Of a stretch of 64,000 nt of DNA, positions 26,520 to 38,387 are shown piece after piece. A program made the translations under genes and the position numbers. This DNA comes from Terebella lapidaria (taxonomy: Eukaryota > Annelida > Polychaeta > Terebellida > Terebellidae): contig OX424568.1 in NCBI GenBank assembly GCA_949152475.1, positions 23,907,667 through 23,971,666 on the forward strand. The letters run 5' to 3'. Below the pieces are notes generated by a model that did not search any database, had not been told where the DNA came from, and saw nothing but the letters and a program-made list of their open reading frames with translations. Numbering within the stretch: position 1 is the first letter of the stretch; each line of letters starts with the position of its first letter.

Positions 26520-29203
26520 TAGTATTGCATGTATATTTACCCACTGCAGTGGTCCCCCCCCCTTGGACTGTTGACAGAAGAAGTGGGCTGTACGATGAGT
26601 TGAACAAGGAGAATGTAGTGTGCAACCTCCACGTAGCTGTCTCCATAAGATCGTGAAGAGACATGTGGGCGAAAGACCAGGAAATAGAGATGGTGAGGAC
26701 ATCGCGAGATGTACAACCGTGGAGCTGATGGAGGTCGCACTGATCCCGACGGTAGGCATAGTTGACAACAGCCAATATCCACAGGGAAATCGTGTTTTTG
26801 GAAACTTGACCGCGTGACGCCGAAAACAGAAGAAAGAGATGAGAGTCGCTTGGTCGTGAAGATTTCGTCCTCTTCTGATACAGACATAGAGCACGCACAG
26901 GGACAGATTCCAACAGTCAGTCACCAACTGAGAAAGGGCAGGGACGGTGACCGTTCACATCCCCTCACCCAGGGAAGAAGGAGACTCGATCTTGGCTAGA
27001 AACCCCAGATCGTATTGAAGGGTAAAGGAAGACCAATCTTCCGGGTGTAAAATCATCGCAAACAGTCCTTGAAGCTCACTGACCCACTTTGCGGAAGCAA
27101 GGGCCAAAAGAAAAACTGTCTTGTGCATGAGAAAAGGTAGCAACGCTTCCTCCAGAGGCTCGTAAGAGACACGTCCCACTTTGGTGCGCGGGAGACTGGA
27201 GGCAGGTCCTGAGCAATGAACTTGAATAATGCAGAGATCTCCCGTTAATAGGAAATATCCAAGCCATGGGTAGCTAAGACATTGCCTAAGGCGGCACAGT
27301 AACCTTTAAGAGTAGTGAGAGTGCACTTCCACTTGTCTCTCAACCAGACGAAAAAGTCCGCTACCTTAGGGAGAAGGGGATGGCTTGGATCAGCTTGCCG
27401 TCGACTACACTAAGCAGAGAAGACCTTCCACTTGGCTTGATACAGACGTTTTGAGGATCACTGAACTGTTCTGGACATTCGTCTGGCAGCGTTTTTCGAG
27501 AATCCAGCCTTTCTGAACGAACGCCGGATAATGTCAATGCGTGGAGATGAGGAATGCCGAGATGTTTGTGAAACTGACATCCCTGACGAAGAAGACTGGG
27601 GATCGACGCAACGACTGCGGGAGATCCACCAGAAGATCCAGAAGCTCTGGGAACCAGGGCTTGGCCGGCCAGTTGGGAGCCACCAGGATGATTTGAGCAG
27701 GGCTCGACCGTATCCTCTGAAGAACCACTGGACTCAGGGAGAACGGCGGAAAAGTGTACGCCCAAAGTGTGGACCAATCCTGAGCGAGCGCGTCGACCGC
27801 CCAGACAGCTCCAACTCGTGGATAGGATGACCCTGTAGCAGATTGCAGGGGTCGGACCACCATTGAAGATCTGACTGAAGAGCTGAGAATACTGGAAATA
27901 GAGTCGCCAGGTCCAGCTCCGCATCCCAATGATCCTTGAGATGAAACTGCATCGTCCACATCCTTAGCCGGGCGCCACGGACGATCTTTTCCAGCAAAAC
28001 CATGTGGCCCAGGAGCCAAAGAAAGGTAATCTGCGTAATTGCTGAATACAATCTTCCGTCAAGCGAGTCAGGAAGGACTGCGTGTCGATGTCCATCCCAA
28101 GGTAGGTAACTCGCTTAGCCGGAATCAGGTCGTACTTCTTGAAGTTGATCACAAGACCGACTCGCTGGCAGATTTTACAATCATATCTGTATGAGAAGCC
28201 ACCTTGTGCTGATCCGCGGCCGGATCACCCAATCGTTGAGGTACCGAGTGAGGCGAATGCCCCTGTGGTGAGCCCATGCCGAGACTGGCTGGAACACCCG
28301 AGTAAACAGGTATGGAATGGTGGACAGGGCGAAGAACAGCGCACGAAACTGGTACACCACGTTGCCCCACTGAAAACGTTGGTATGGCCTCGATGATGGA
28401 TGAATGGGGATGTGAGAGTATGCATCTTTTGGATCTATGGAAGTCATCCAATCGCCCCTGCGGAGAGATAGGAGGAAGGTCCGTGGACGCTCCATGGAGA
28501 AACTCTTCTTGAGGACAAATTTATTCAAGGGGCTGAGATCGTAAGGCGGCAGACGCCTGTCAGCTTGGGAACGACGAACAGGCGACTGTAAAAGTTCGGA
28601 GAGTTCCGAGTTACTTGCTCCATCGCTTGCTTGAGGAGCATATCCAACACAAGGCCGTCTAAGACTGCATACTTCTCTGTCCCCGGAGCGTAGGATGCGA
28701 TTTTTTTTTAGATTTGGACTCCACATATGTTGATATGAGGTACGGTAAAGTTTAAGAGAAATCTATCGATGAAAATTTTTTGGCCGATATGGTAACAATC
28801 GTCTTTAAATTCCATTCGCTTGTTCTTCGGAATCTTGAAGGTGGAGGATGAAGAGAACGCCGGTTTCTTCTCCTGGCGTTTGACTAGCTTAGCCAAGTTG
28901 ATTTTTTTCAGCAAATCCGCCTCCTGGGAAACAGCCTGTCCCGCCTCAGCCAGGACCTTCAGGGTCGAAAAGGTATGGACCAAACACCGACATCGCACGC
29001 AGTTTGGACTTGAAGGCATCAGAAAGCTTGGAGGAGGACCTCTTCGTCACGGCGTCATGGCGCCTAAGGACGACGTTGGCCAACTCCCCCTGGGACTCCT
29101 TGGTTATTTGGCCCACGCATTTGTTGACAGAGAAAGCGTCCACTTCATCCACAGGAGATCTGCGACAGGAACCTGGACAGAGGTGTCAGAGTCGAGGTCC
29201 ATC
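26520..29203 (-). mobile_element. DIRS-type retrotransposon, first (truncated) copy
   Basis: In element order from right to left: part of the ORF1/gag-like region (28700-29150) and a DIRS-clade RT (about 28150-28726, motifs MTSIDPKDAYSHIPIHP, FRALFFALST and GIRLTRYLNDW). Then come a VTYLGMDIDTQ segment and an RNase H-like region (27700-28050), and a tyrosine recombinase-like region (about 26530-27360, motifs KTVFLLALASAKWVSELQ and HDLMETATWRLHTTFS). Use of a tyrosine recombinase instead of an integrase defines DIRS elements. The LTR element cut in close to the recombinase end, and the right edge is a duplication breakpoint. Broken; the number of breaks is several. Confidence 0.85.
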
Positions 29204-29218
29204 GCGACGGCGGATACA

Positions 29219-32200
29219 GACTTCGGCAGAGCGCCCACAATACTGTCAACGGGGCTCGCTATGGCTATTGGATCTGAGCGAGTCAGAGTTACGCCCGCAT
29301 CCGCGGGGTTCACCACAGTCACTTTAACACACTTCCGGTTCAATGAGGTCAATGTGCGACCCATAATCAAGTCCGTTCCTTCCGGAAAGTTCGTCATGGG
29401 CTGAATGAGCCGAGGGTGTTGGCGCACCCTGACCTTTGAGGTCGGTACAAGTTCGACTATGGCCTCGCTGCGTGGCGGTACCGTAACTGCTCGACGTACA
29501 GCCATGCGTACAACATTAGCTTCGAAGTCCTTGTATGCAAACAGGATTTCCTTGTTAATTTCGACAGTTCCATCACCATAATTAACGATGGCTTTCGTTT
29601 GTCGGAAGAAATTCATGCCCAAAATCATTTCATCATGAATTGCCGCTACACAAAATGTCACTGTCATTTCTTTCGTTCCGACCTTGATCGTAAGGTCTAG
29701 AAGTCCGTCGATCGGGCTGGAGTCTCCGTTGACATCCCGAATGGTCGCCATGGTCGGGCGTAGAGTGCGCTGTTCGACAGGCACGTGTCGCATCATGTCC
29801 TTTCGGAGCAGAGAAACCTGTGCTCCTGAGTCCATTACTGCTTTAAAAGTTCGTTCCCCAACATGCACTGGCAATTTCCAGCACTCATGGGCGGCCAGAC
29901 TTCGACTGATAAAAATCGGTCCATCGAGGTCCTCCTTAGGCAGTAGGAGTGAAAGTTTCAGTCTTCCCGGCTTAGTTTCAGGTCCCGATGGGAAAGCGTA
30001 AAAGCCTCCATCATCCGACACCCATTCGATTTCAGACATAGAGTCCGTTCCTGTATCGCCGGTGGTGCGTGTCGACACCCCTTCGTGACGATTAGTCCGT
30101 GATGGCCTGCGCGGCAATGGTTCCGACACCCCTTCGTGGAGGGATTCCGTACCTGAAGTCGACGAAGCACACTTGGCGCACACCCCTTCGTGGAGCGGAA
30201 GGGCCCGTGGTGTCGGCGCCAGCTTGGGTGGCGTCGTGTTCGTAGCCGTGGACACAACCACTGGTTTGGAGCTTTGAGCGTAACTCGGTTTAACGGAAGG
30301 TTCTTGCTCCGCAGTTCCTTCCTCCCTTAGTTTGATGGCCTGGCCTGTGGTGGTGGCTGGGCCGGTGGCGTCGTAGCCATTGGCTGAGAGTTCGAGTTCG
30401 GTATACCGATCTGTCCGTTATTCCGATTTGCGCCAGGGCGTGGCGGGAACGGTTTCATCCCGTTTCGTACCAATATGTCCTTCAAACGAAAACACCGTAT
30501 CCATCTGTGTCCTGGTTTCTTACAGAAGAAACATATTTCAGTTCGACCTTGAGGCGTAGGACGGTCGCCACGAGCCTGAGCGATAGCTCGTAGAACGGAG
30601 TATAGCGCGTCCTCACCATATTGTCCGCACTCATCACTAACAACACACTGGAACGCTTCTGCGACCCATTCACGGGAGCAGGAAGGGACGGAATGTTCTT
30701 CACACCCTTGCAGTCCGGTCGTGTCGCTATCGGCGGGGTCGTAGTATGCAGTGATCTGATCGGGAGTTGGTGTATCCCAATGGTTCAACTGTCCGATCGC
30801 ACATGAAAGTTCGTCATTCGCTTCCGTGTCGTCGGCATACCCGTGGTAGGTAGCGTCCGCTCGGCGGGTACCGTGGGGCCGATCTCTCTTGGTCCGCTGC
30901 TGGCGACTCTCCACTTTCAGTACAGCCGTGAGGGCGTCGCTGTACGAAGTAAATGTCATTACACAAAGTCTATCCGCAATATGGTCAGGCTGACCATTGA
31001 CAAATTGCGAAATAACAGTTCGTTGGAGAAACGTCATCAAACACCTGTTCCGCTATGGCTTGTAACCGTTCAAGGAAATGTTCGGCATCCTCCTTCCGTT
31101 CACGTTTCAAGAACGGAAAGTCGTCACGTTTCGACTGTCGGCGGGCGGCGGGTTCCCACTCTTCCAGGAGACGACGCCTGAATTCATCCCAAGGCGTGTT
31201 GAATGGAATGTTCAGAGCGATTGCTTCCGCTCGTCCGCGTAACGTACTACGGAATGTCGTAGTTTTGTTCAGGTCCGTGTACGTGAATGCAGCCGTAAAC
31301 TGTTCGAAGCTGCGGAGGTACTGGTTCAGATTACCCTCCTTGAACGTGGCTCGCCACTGTGCTGGTTTGGCAGTGCTCAGCGCTAGCGTCGAGATGATGG
31401 GCGCTTGTGATGCCGCTGTCGTAGCGCTTGCAGTCGTCGTAGAAACGGCGGGAGTTGGCGGCGCGACCTCCGTGGTCAGTGCAGCAGTGGTCGTGATGAC
31501 CGGTACGACGTATGGCGTGGTGTCGGGTGCGGGCGGATAGCCAGCGTGATTTGGCAACGGCGCGGTTTGGGAGACCGGTCCGTATGGCGGCGACATTTCC
31601 GGCATTCCATATGACGGAGTTGGGTGTGACATTTGTGGGAACTGATATCCCGAACCAGGAGCGTACACACTTGGAACTGCTACTCCAGGGTTTTGTGGCA
31701 CAATTCCCAGATTGGGCACTATTCCGCGATTGTACGCGGCGACACCGTACGCTGGTACTCCATGGTTTGGTACAGCTACTCCCCCATGATTGGGTACTGC
31801 TATTCCCCCATGATTGTGCATGGGCACCGCATTTCCATAGTTGGGCACTTAGCCGTGTGAGGCGGAATGTTCCGCGGGTAGCGACGGTTCGCCGTTCGAT
31901 GGTCCGATGTTGACCACCGGTGGTGGTAGGTGCGCAGGGTGCGTGTTTTCGCTGGTGTCGGAGATCGGTACTCCGATGTTGCGCGGTCGGCGATCGATGG
32001 TGTCGCTGGTGTATCGGACCTCCGATCTCGGCGCGGGTGCGTGGAATCGTGTCGGCGGGTCGTTCGTCTGGGCGGCGTTGAACCTGGGGTCGGCCGCGGG
32101 GGTACTCTCGGTGGCGGCTCTTCTCCGGTTCGGCAGGTGGACATCCGGCAGCTCCCCCGTGACGACTGGGTCGGCCGGTACTCTGGAGTACACCGGCGGG

Positions 32201-32854
32201 GTTTCGGTTGGGTCGTGTCAGTGTGTGGATCGTTACCGATGGGCGCGACATTACATTGTCGTGTCGCGGATACAGTTCAGCACGCGTATCCGATTCATGC
32301 GACCATTGTGGGACACGCGACCGACTCGGCGGGTGCGTTAACATTGAATTGTCATAGTTCGTTGGGCGTACACTCACCGACTTGGGTAGCGGGTCGGTAT
32401 TGGGTTGGCGCTGGAAGCGCGCATAGTCCGTTTCACTTCCGTCGCTTGGTCGCGACCTTGGCGGTCCGGCAGGTGTCGCGTGGTATGACCGCGCATGCGC
32501 GTCAAGGATTTCTGTCATCGTGCGCGACGGCTGGTACGGGTCACCGTCCAACAGTTCTTCGAGGTTACTATCGGCTCGCATCCAGTCCGGCATGTACTCT
32601 ACGGATGCCGCCGACGATAGTTTGTACAGTTCGTTTGGCGGTTGTACTTGCGATAGCGTAATAGTATCGCTCATCGCCACTGACCTTGGTCGTGAAGTTC
32701 GCTGGTTCGACTGGGCCGGATTCATCGTCACCTCATCTTCCGGGCTTGGTCCGATCGGGTTCCGAGTCGTAGATCGGGTATTCATTGGAAGTTCGTACGT
32801 CGGGATAGTTCGTAAGCCGAGAACTGGCCTTCGCTATCCTGGTCACGGCACCAA
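29219..32854 (-). pseudogene. Duplicated gag-protease part of the LTR element
   Basis: A near-identical second copy of 22273-25900: protease at the left edge, the CCHC knuckle, gag and the primer site at the right. It lacks RT, RNase H, integrase, the extra ORF and a 3' LTR because the duplication started within the region between protease and RT. A fossil fragment. Confidence 0.92.
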
Positions 32855-33473
32855 TGTGACGGAATAGTGGAGTTCTTCAGGCGGCTATTACGCCCACTGA
32901 TCGAATAGTTCGATGTATGTTGTGCGTTGACACACAAACGGGAAGTCCGACGTAAGTTTCAATAATATCCGAGTTTATTTAGATGATTCTGGTCCGATGT
33001 ACGATCACTCTCACATTCAATCGTAATCCCCACAATAGTCCGAAGTATTAATAGTCTAATATGAATTTAATAGCTTCTAATAACAATATTTGGCGTAGTA
33101 CCTCTCAATCCAACTTCTCTCTCCAACAGATTCTACACAACTACATTGTCCGTGGGAAAGCGCGGGGCTAAGTCTATGATGTGTGTGGGTTTTCCCGCGT
33201 AACGTGGCAGGTGTTCATGTAAAATGGCGGGAAAGTGATGTCATGTCTGTGTGGGCGGAGTCATGTGTCTGGGAATGTGGTGATTGGTGGGATTGTAGGA
33301 AGTGATAACGTGAGCAGTGTTGTTTACATGTAGATGTGGTGCGAGGACGGTGCGTGCCCGGTGACGTAAGGTAAGTAAGTATGAAGTCATGTGATGAATC
33401 TGTGCCGTGTATGTCGAGTGGGAGAATGTGTCAGGGACGGGTTTCGGGCCATAACAGTCATAAATATTCTACA
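32855..33473 (-). repeat. Third LTR copy
   Basis: 619 bp, copied together with the neighbouring gag part and DIRS sequence by the tandem duplication. It differs from 25901-26519 at about two positions. Confidence 0.93.
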
Positions 33474-36400
33474 TAGTCTTGCATGTATATTTACCCACTG
33501 CAGTGGTCCCCCCCCCCCTTGGACTGTTGACAGAAGAAGTGGGCTGTACGATGAGTTGAACAAGGAGAATGTAGTGTGCAACCTCCACGTAGCTGTCTCC
33601 ATAAGATCGTGAAGAGACATGTGGGCGAAAGACCAGGAAATAGAGATGGTGAGGACATCGCGAGATGTACAACCGTGGAGCTGATGGAGGTCGCACTGAT
33701 CCCGACGGTAGGCATAGTTGACAACAGCCAATATCCACAGGGAAATCGTGTTTTTGGAAACTTGACCGCGTGACGCCGAAAACAGAAGAAAGAGATGAGA
33801 GTCGCTTGGTCGTGAAGATTTCGTCCTCTTCTGATACAGACATAGAGCACGCACAGGGACAGATTCCCACAGTCAGTCACCAACTGAGAAAGGGCAGGGA
33901 CGGTGACCGTTCACATCCCCTCACCCAGGGAAGAAGGAGACTCGATCTTGGCTAGAAACCCCAGATCGTATTGAAGGGTAAAGGAAGACCAATCTTCCGG
34001 GTGTAAAATCATCGCAAACAGTCCTTGAAGCTCACTGACCCACTTTGCGGAAGCAAGGGCCAAAAGAAAAACTGTCTTGTGCATGAGAAAAGGTAGCAAC
34101 GCTTCCTCCAGAGGCTCGTAAGAGACACGTCCCACTTTGGTGCGCGGGAGACTGGAGGCAGGTCCTGAGCAATGAACTTGAATAATGCAGAGATCTCCCG
34201 TTAATAGGAAATATCCAAGCCATGGGTAGCTAAGACATTGCCTAAGGCGGCACAGTAACCTTTAAGAGTAGTGAGAGTGCACTTCCACTTGTCTCTCAAC
34301 CAGACGAAAAAGTCCGCTACCTTAGGGAGAAGGGGATGGCTTGGATCAGCTTGCCGTCGACTACACTAAGCAGAGAAGACCTTCCACTTGGCTTGATACA
34401 GACGTTTTGAGGATCACTGAACTGTTCTGGACATTCGTCTGGCAGCGTTTTTCGAGAATCCAGCCTTTCTGAACGAACGCCGGATAATGTCAATGCGTGG
34501 AGATGAGGAATGCCGAGATGTTTGTGAAACTGACGTCCCTGACGAAGAAGACTGGGGATCGACGCAACGACTGCGGGAGATCCACCAGAAGATCCAGAAG
34601 CTCTGGGAACCAGGGCTTGGCCGGCCAGTTGGGAGCCACCAGGATGATTTGAGCAGGGCTCGACCGTATCCTCTGAAGAACCACTGGACTCAGGGAGAAC
34701 GGCGGAAAAGTGTACGCCCAAAGTGTGGACCAATCCTGAGCGAGCGCGTCGACCGCCCAGACAGCTCCAACTCGTGGATAGGATGACCCTGTAGCAGATT
34801 GCAGGGGTCGGACCACCATTGAAGATCTGACTGAAGAGCTGAGAATACTGGAAATAGAGTCGCCAGGTCCAGCTCCGCATCCCAATGATCCTTGAGATGA
34901 AACTGCATCGTCCACATCCTTAGCCGGGCGCCACGGACGATCTTTTCCAGCAAAACCATGTGGCCCAGGAGCCAAAGAAAGGTAATCTGCGTAATTGCTG
35001 AATACAATCTTCCGTCAAGCGAGTCAGGAAGGACTGCGTGTCGATGTCCATCCCAAGGTAGGTAACTCGCTTAGCCGGAATCAGGTCGTACTTCTTGAAG
35101 TTGATCACAAGACCGACTCGCTGGCAGATTTTACAATCATATCTGTATGAGAAGCCACCTTGTGCTGATCCGCGGCCGGATCACCCAATCGTTGAGGTAC
35201 CGAGTGAGGCGAATGCCCCTGTGGTGAGCCCATGCCGAGACTGGCTGGAACACCCGAGTAAACAGGTATGGAATGGTGGACAGGGCGAAGCACAGCGCAC
35301 GAAACTGGTACACCACGTTGCCCCACTGAAAACGTTGGTATGGCCTCGATGATGGATGAATGGGGATGTGAGAGTATGCATCTTTTGGATCTATGGAAGT
35401 CATCCAATCGCCCCTGCGGAGAGATAGGAGGAAGGTCCGTGGACGCTCCATGGAGAAACTCTTCTTGAGGACAAATTTATTCAAGGGGCTGAGATCGTAA
35501 GGCGGCAGACGCCTGTCAGCTTGGGAACGACGAACAGGCGACTGTAAAAGTTCGGAGAGTTCCGAGTTACTTGCTCCATCGCTTGCTTGAGGAGCATATC
35601 CAACACAAGGCCGTCTAAGACTGCATACTTCTCTGTCCCCGGAGCGTAGGATGCGATTTTTTTTAGATTTGGACTCCACATATGTTGATATGAGGTACGG
35701 TAAAGTTTAAGAGAAATCTATCGATGAAAATTTTTTGGCCGATATGGTAACAATCGTCTTTAAATTCCATTCGCTTGTTCTTCGGAATCTTGAAGGTGGA
35801 GGATGAAGAGAACGCCGGTTTCTTCTCCTGGCGTTTGACTAGCTTAGCCAAGTTGATTTTTTTCAGCAAATCCGCCTCCTGGGAAACAGCCTGTCCCGCC
35901 TCAGCCAGGACCTTCAGGGTCGAAAAGGTATGGACCAAACACCGACGTCGCACGCAGTTTGGACTTGAAGGCATCAGAAAGCTTGGAGGAGGACCTCTTC
36001 GTCACGGCGTCATGGCGCCTAAGGACGACGTTGGCCAACTCCCCCTGGGACTCCTTGGTTATTTGGCCCACGCATTTGTTGACAGAGAAAGCGTCCACTT
36101 CATCCACAGGAGATCTGCGACAGGAACCTGGACAGAGGTGTCAGAGTCGAGGTCCATCTCTGCCGACTCGGGAACCAGATGGTCGACCTGATAGCTGGGG
36201 AGACCGGAGAGCCAATCAAGGGAGTTGGCCACGAGCGGAAATCCGAGTCAAACAGGGTAGCGATAACATTCGAGGACTTGAGCCCAGGGGCTGAGAGATC
36301 CTCGTTCACCGCCGCTGCCTACAGAGTGTTACCAAGATCCGAGGTTTGATAGTGCTGGCCTTGAAAGCACGAAGCGAACTTTCCAGTACACAGGGGCTGA

Positions 36401-36800
36401 CCGTTGAGTGGAGCGATATCGTCCTCAACCAACGAATGCACAAACGAGATGTGCAGGACGCTATCCCCAATCGATGAAAAGTTCGTTTCCTTAGCCGCCG
36501 GCTTGCCAATCATGTCGGGGAAGGCCTCCTGGACCCAAAGACGAACCTGCGCGAAGGTATCATCATCCAACTTGGAAGAAGGCTTAGAGGTAGAAGCCGA
36601 GGTATCAGCCGACCTAGCTGGACTGGAGACCTAGGGTTTCTTGACGGGAGGTGCCTCAAGTCAAGAAGCAGCAATGTGCTGAGAGCACACAATGAAATGT
36701 GCTTATTGAAATACTTAGTAGGCGAGTATCCATCATCACTGGCTTGAACTTTGAGCGAAAGTAATTTTTTTTTAGATACCGTGGTTAGCATTGTGGGGTA
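33474..36800 (-). mobile_element. DIRS-type retrotransposon, second and longer copy
   Basis: It repeats the first copy (tyrosine recombinase, RNase H and RT from left to right) up to 36158 and then continues through the rest of the ORF1/gag-like region (36159-36791, for example RLWVQEAFPDMIGKPAAKE). This copy therefore keeps the original upstream flank of the DIRS element. Its upstream terminal repeat is not clearly visible; the boundary near 36800 is approximate. Broken at several places. Confidence 0.8.
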
Positions 36801-37503
36801 GACTTATTCGCGGGACTTTCTGTCTGTCTGACTTCAGTGCTAGGCTATTTTTTAAAAAAAAATTACAAGTAGGCCCTATCTAGATCAATGTTATCTATTT
36901 ACTTTTCTTTTCCATTTTTTCCGTTATGAAATTAGAACGGCATGATGTAATGGGAGTATAGGTAAATAAGCACACCTCTTTATTAGCCTTGAGGCTTATT
37001 CTTGGGTATTGTCTGTACCACGCGTTATAACGGCTCATGTCTCGTGGTGACGAGCGCGTGTTTCAGCCATATCCTTCCAAAAGTCAACTTCCTGTTATGT
37101 CGTCGAAACAGGAAAGTTTCTTTTTACACGTGAATTTGCGAGTGAGTTGTATGGTTGTCATACTTTACGTCAATGAATGGCTGGTTTGTTGATATACCTT
37201 ATTTTTGATTGAATACTTCCGGTTGATTCTAACAAGTCGTTGTGTGATGCGAATAAGACATTCCCAAATCATGACGGCATGATTTATGAGTTGCGTTGTC
37301 ATGACGCACCCAGTCCATTTTGTTGCAGTATCGTTTGCCACCACATTGTGTATCTCAGCTCCATAGTCTGACTGTCACCAAAAGCTGTAAATAACTATAC
37401 GAGCCATCCATTCTAATTTCGTAAGTTTCCTAAGTTCGCCAACTGCATATCAGCAAAGCATAGAAGTTGTCCTTGTGGAAAACAAATTGCTGGTAAACAG
37501 TAA
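36801..37503. other. Intergenic DNA, no gene seen
   Basis: AT-rich with short homopolymers. No coding region, RNA gene or clear repeat was recognised. Confidence 0.5.
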
Positions 37504-37720
37504 ACAGGTGACGTGCCTATTCCCGAGCGGGGACTTAAACCCGAGCACCCCCGAGGTAATCGTTGTCGTTGATTGTACAAGATGCAAGACATGACAAAAC
37601 GATTGCATACAGTGCAAAGTTTAATGCATGCTACCACAACAACAGAATAAACGACGTAGACGATAGTACTAGGGGGTGCTCGGGTTTAAATCCGTGCTCG
37701 GGAATAGGCACGTCACCTGT
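37504..37720. mobile_element. 217-bp MITE with ~48-bp inverted repeats
   Basis: The left end ACAGGTGACGTGCCTATTCC and right end GGAATAGGCACGTCACCTGT are inverted complements. The match continues inward through CCCGAGC and TTTAAACCCGAGCACCCCC-like sequence for nearly 50 bp. The inner part is unique-looking. No target duplication of fixed length was found, so the superfamily is open. Confidence 0.8.
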
Positions 37721-38387
37721 ACAGATAGGACATTAGAGTCGAATTTAGACTGTCGATTAACGATATTACTGAGTGCTCAGAAGCACATAACATAGCCTGA
37801 AAATACTGTTTACGAATTTGGGAAAGCGGCAAATTTAAGAAGAATGGCTCGTAGACAAACAACATTGTCTTCTCTGAGGGGCGCAGTCTCATAGACGAAT
37901 TGCCTCCCTTGTCAAAATTCAGCTGAATTTCTGACAAAAAAAGCCGAAACTTCGAGTCTCTAATTGGTTAAAAATCAGAAATAGTACTCACATTCTTGGT
38001 CATAGGTGGTTCACGATGTCAATATTTTCTAAATCCAACGACATATCCACTTCTTATCGTGTTTTTCCTCACAATTTATTGTTCTGAAGCTGGCCTGGAT
38101 ACTTTTTCAAACGAATTTCCTGACATCTCTTCCTGCCAAGTGACGTCACACGCGCATGCACTCGTGCAGAATCTCAGATCATCTTGCCTTAGCTTGCGGG
38201 ATTCCCTCAAGTGTGCTCGCGTGTGAAAATTGATCATTTGAATTCAAAGAATCTTTCGAAACCCTGTCAAATATTGTTTTTAATCCACAAATGCATGTCT
38301 AATACCTAAAATTTTACAGTGCCACAGCTCCCCTTGTCACCTGCTACCATGGTAACGGCCCAGACCTGAGGGCAACAACTCTCCGCG
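37721..38387. other. Upstream region of ICE1
   Basis: AT-rich to about 38080, then a more balanced composition up to the ICE1 start. The 5' UTR and promoter are expected here, but no core promoter motif stands out. Confidence 0.4.

Larger units (their letters stand above)
22273..36158. repeat. 6.95-kb tandem segmental duplication
   Basis: Segment 22273-29203 is repeated at 29219-36158 with an offset of 6946-6956 bp and very few differences. Each unit carries protease-gag, an LTR and most of the DIRS element. The two units are joined by about 15 bp (29204-29218) that match neither end, with only GA shared at the re-entry point. The original order was LTR element inside DIRS; the duplication came later. 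It could be real or an uncollapsed haplotype or assembly join. Confidence 0.9.

Noticed and set aside
29219-33473. A second independent LTR-element insertion
   Set aside because: Its left edge is a duplication breakpoint, not an LTR, and the DIRS flank beyond the LTR is copied too. One tandem duplication explains all of it.
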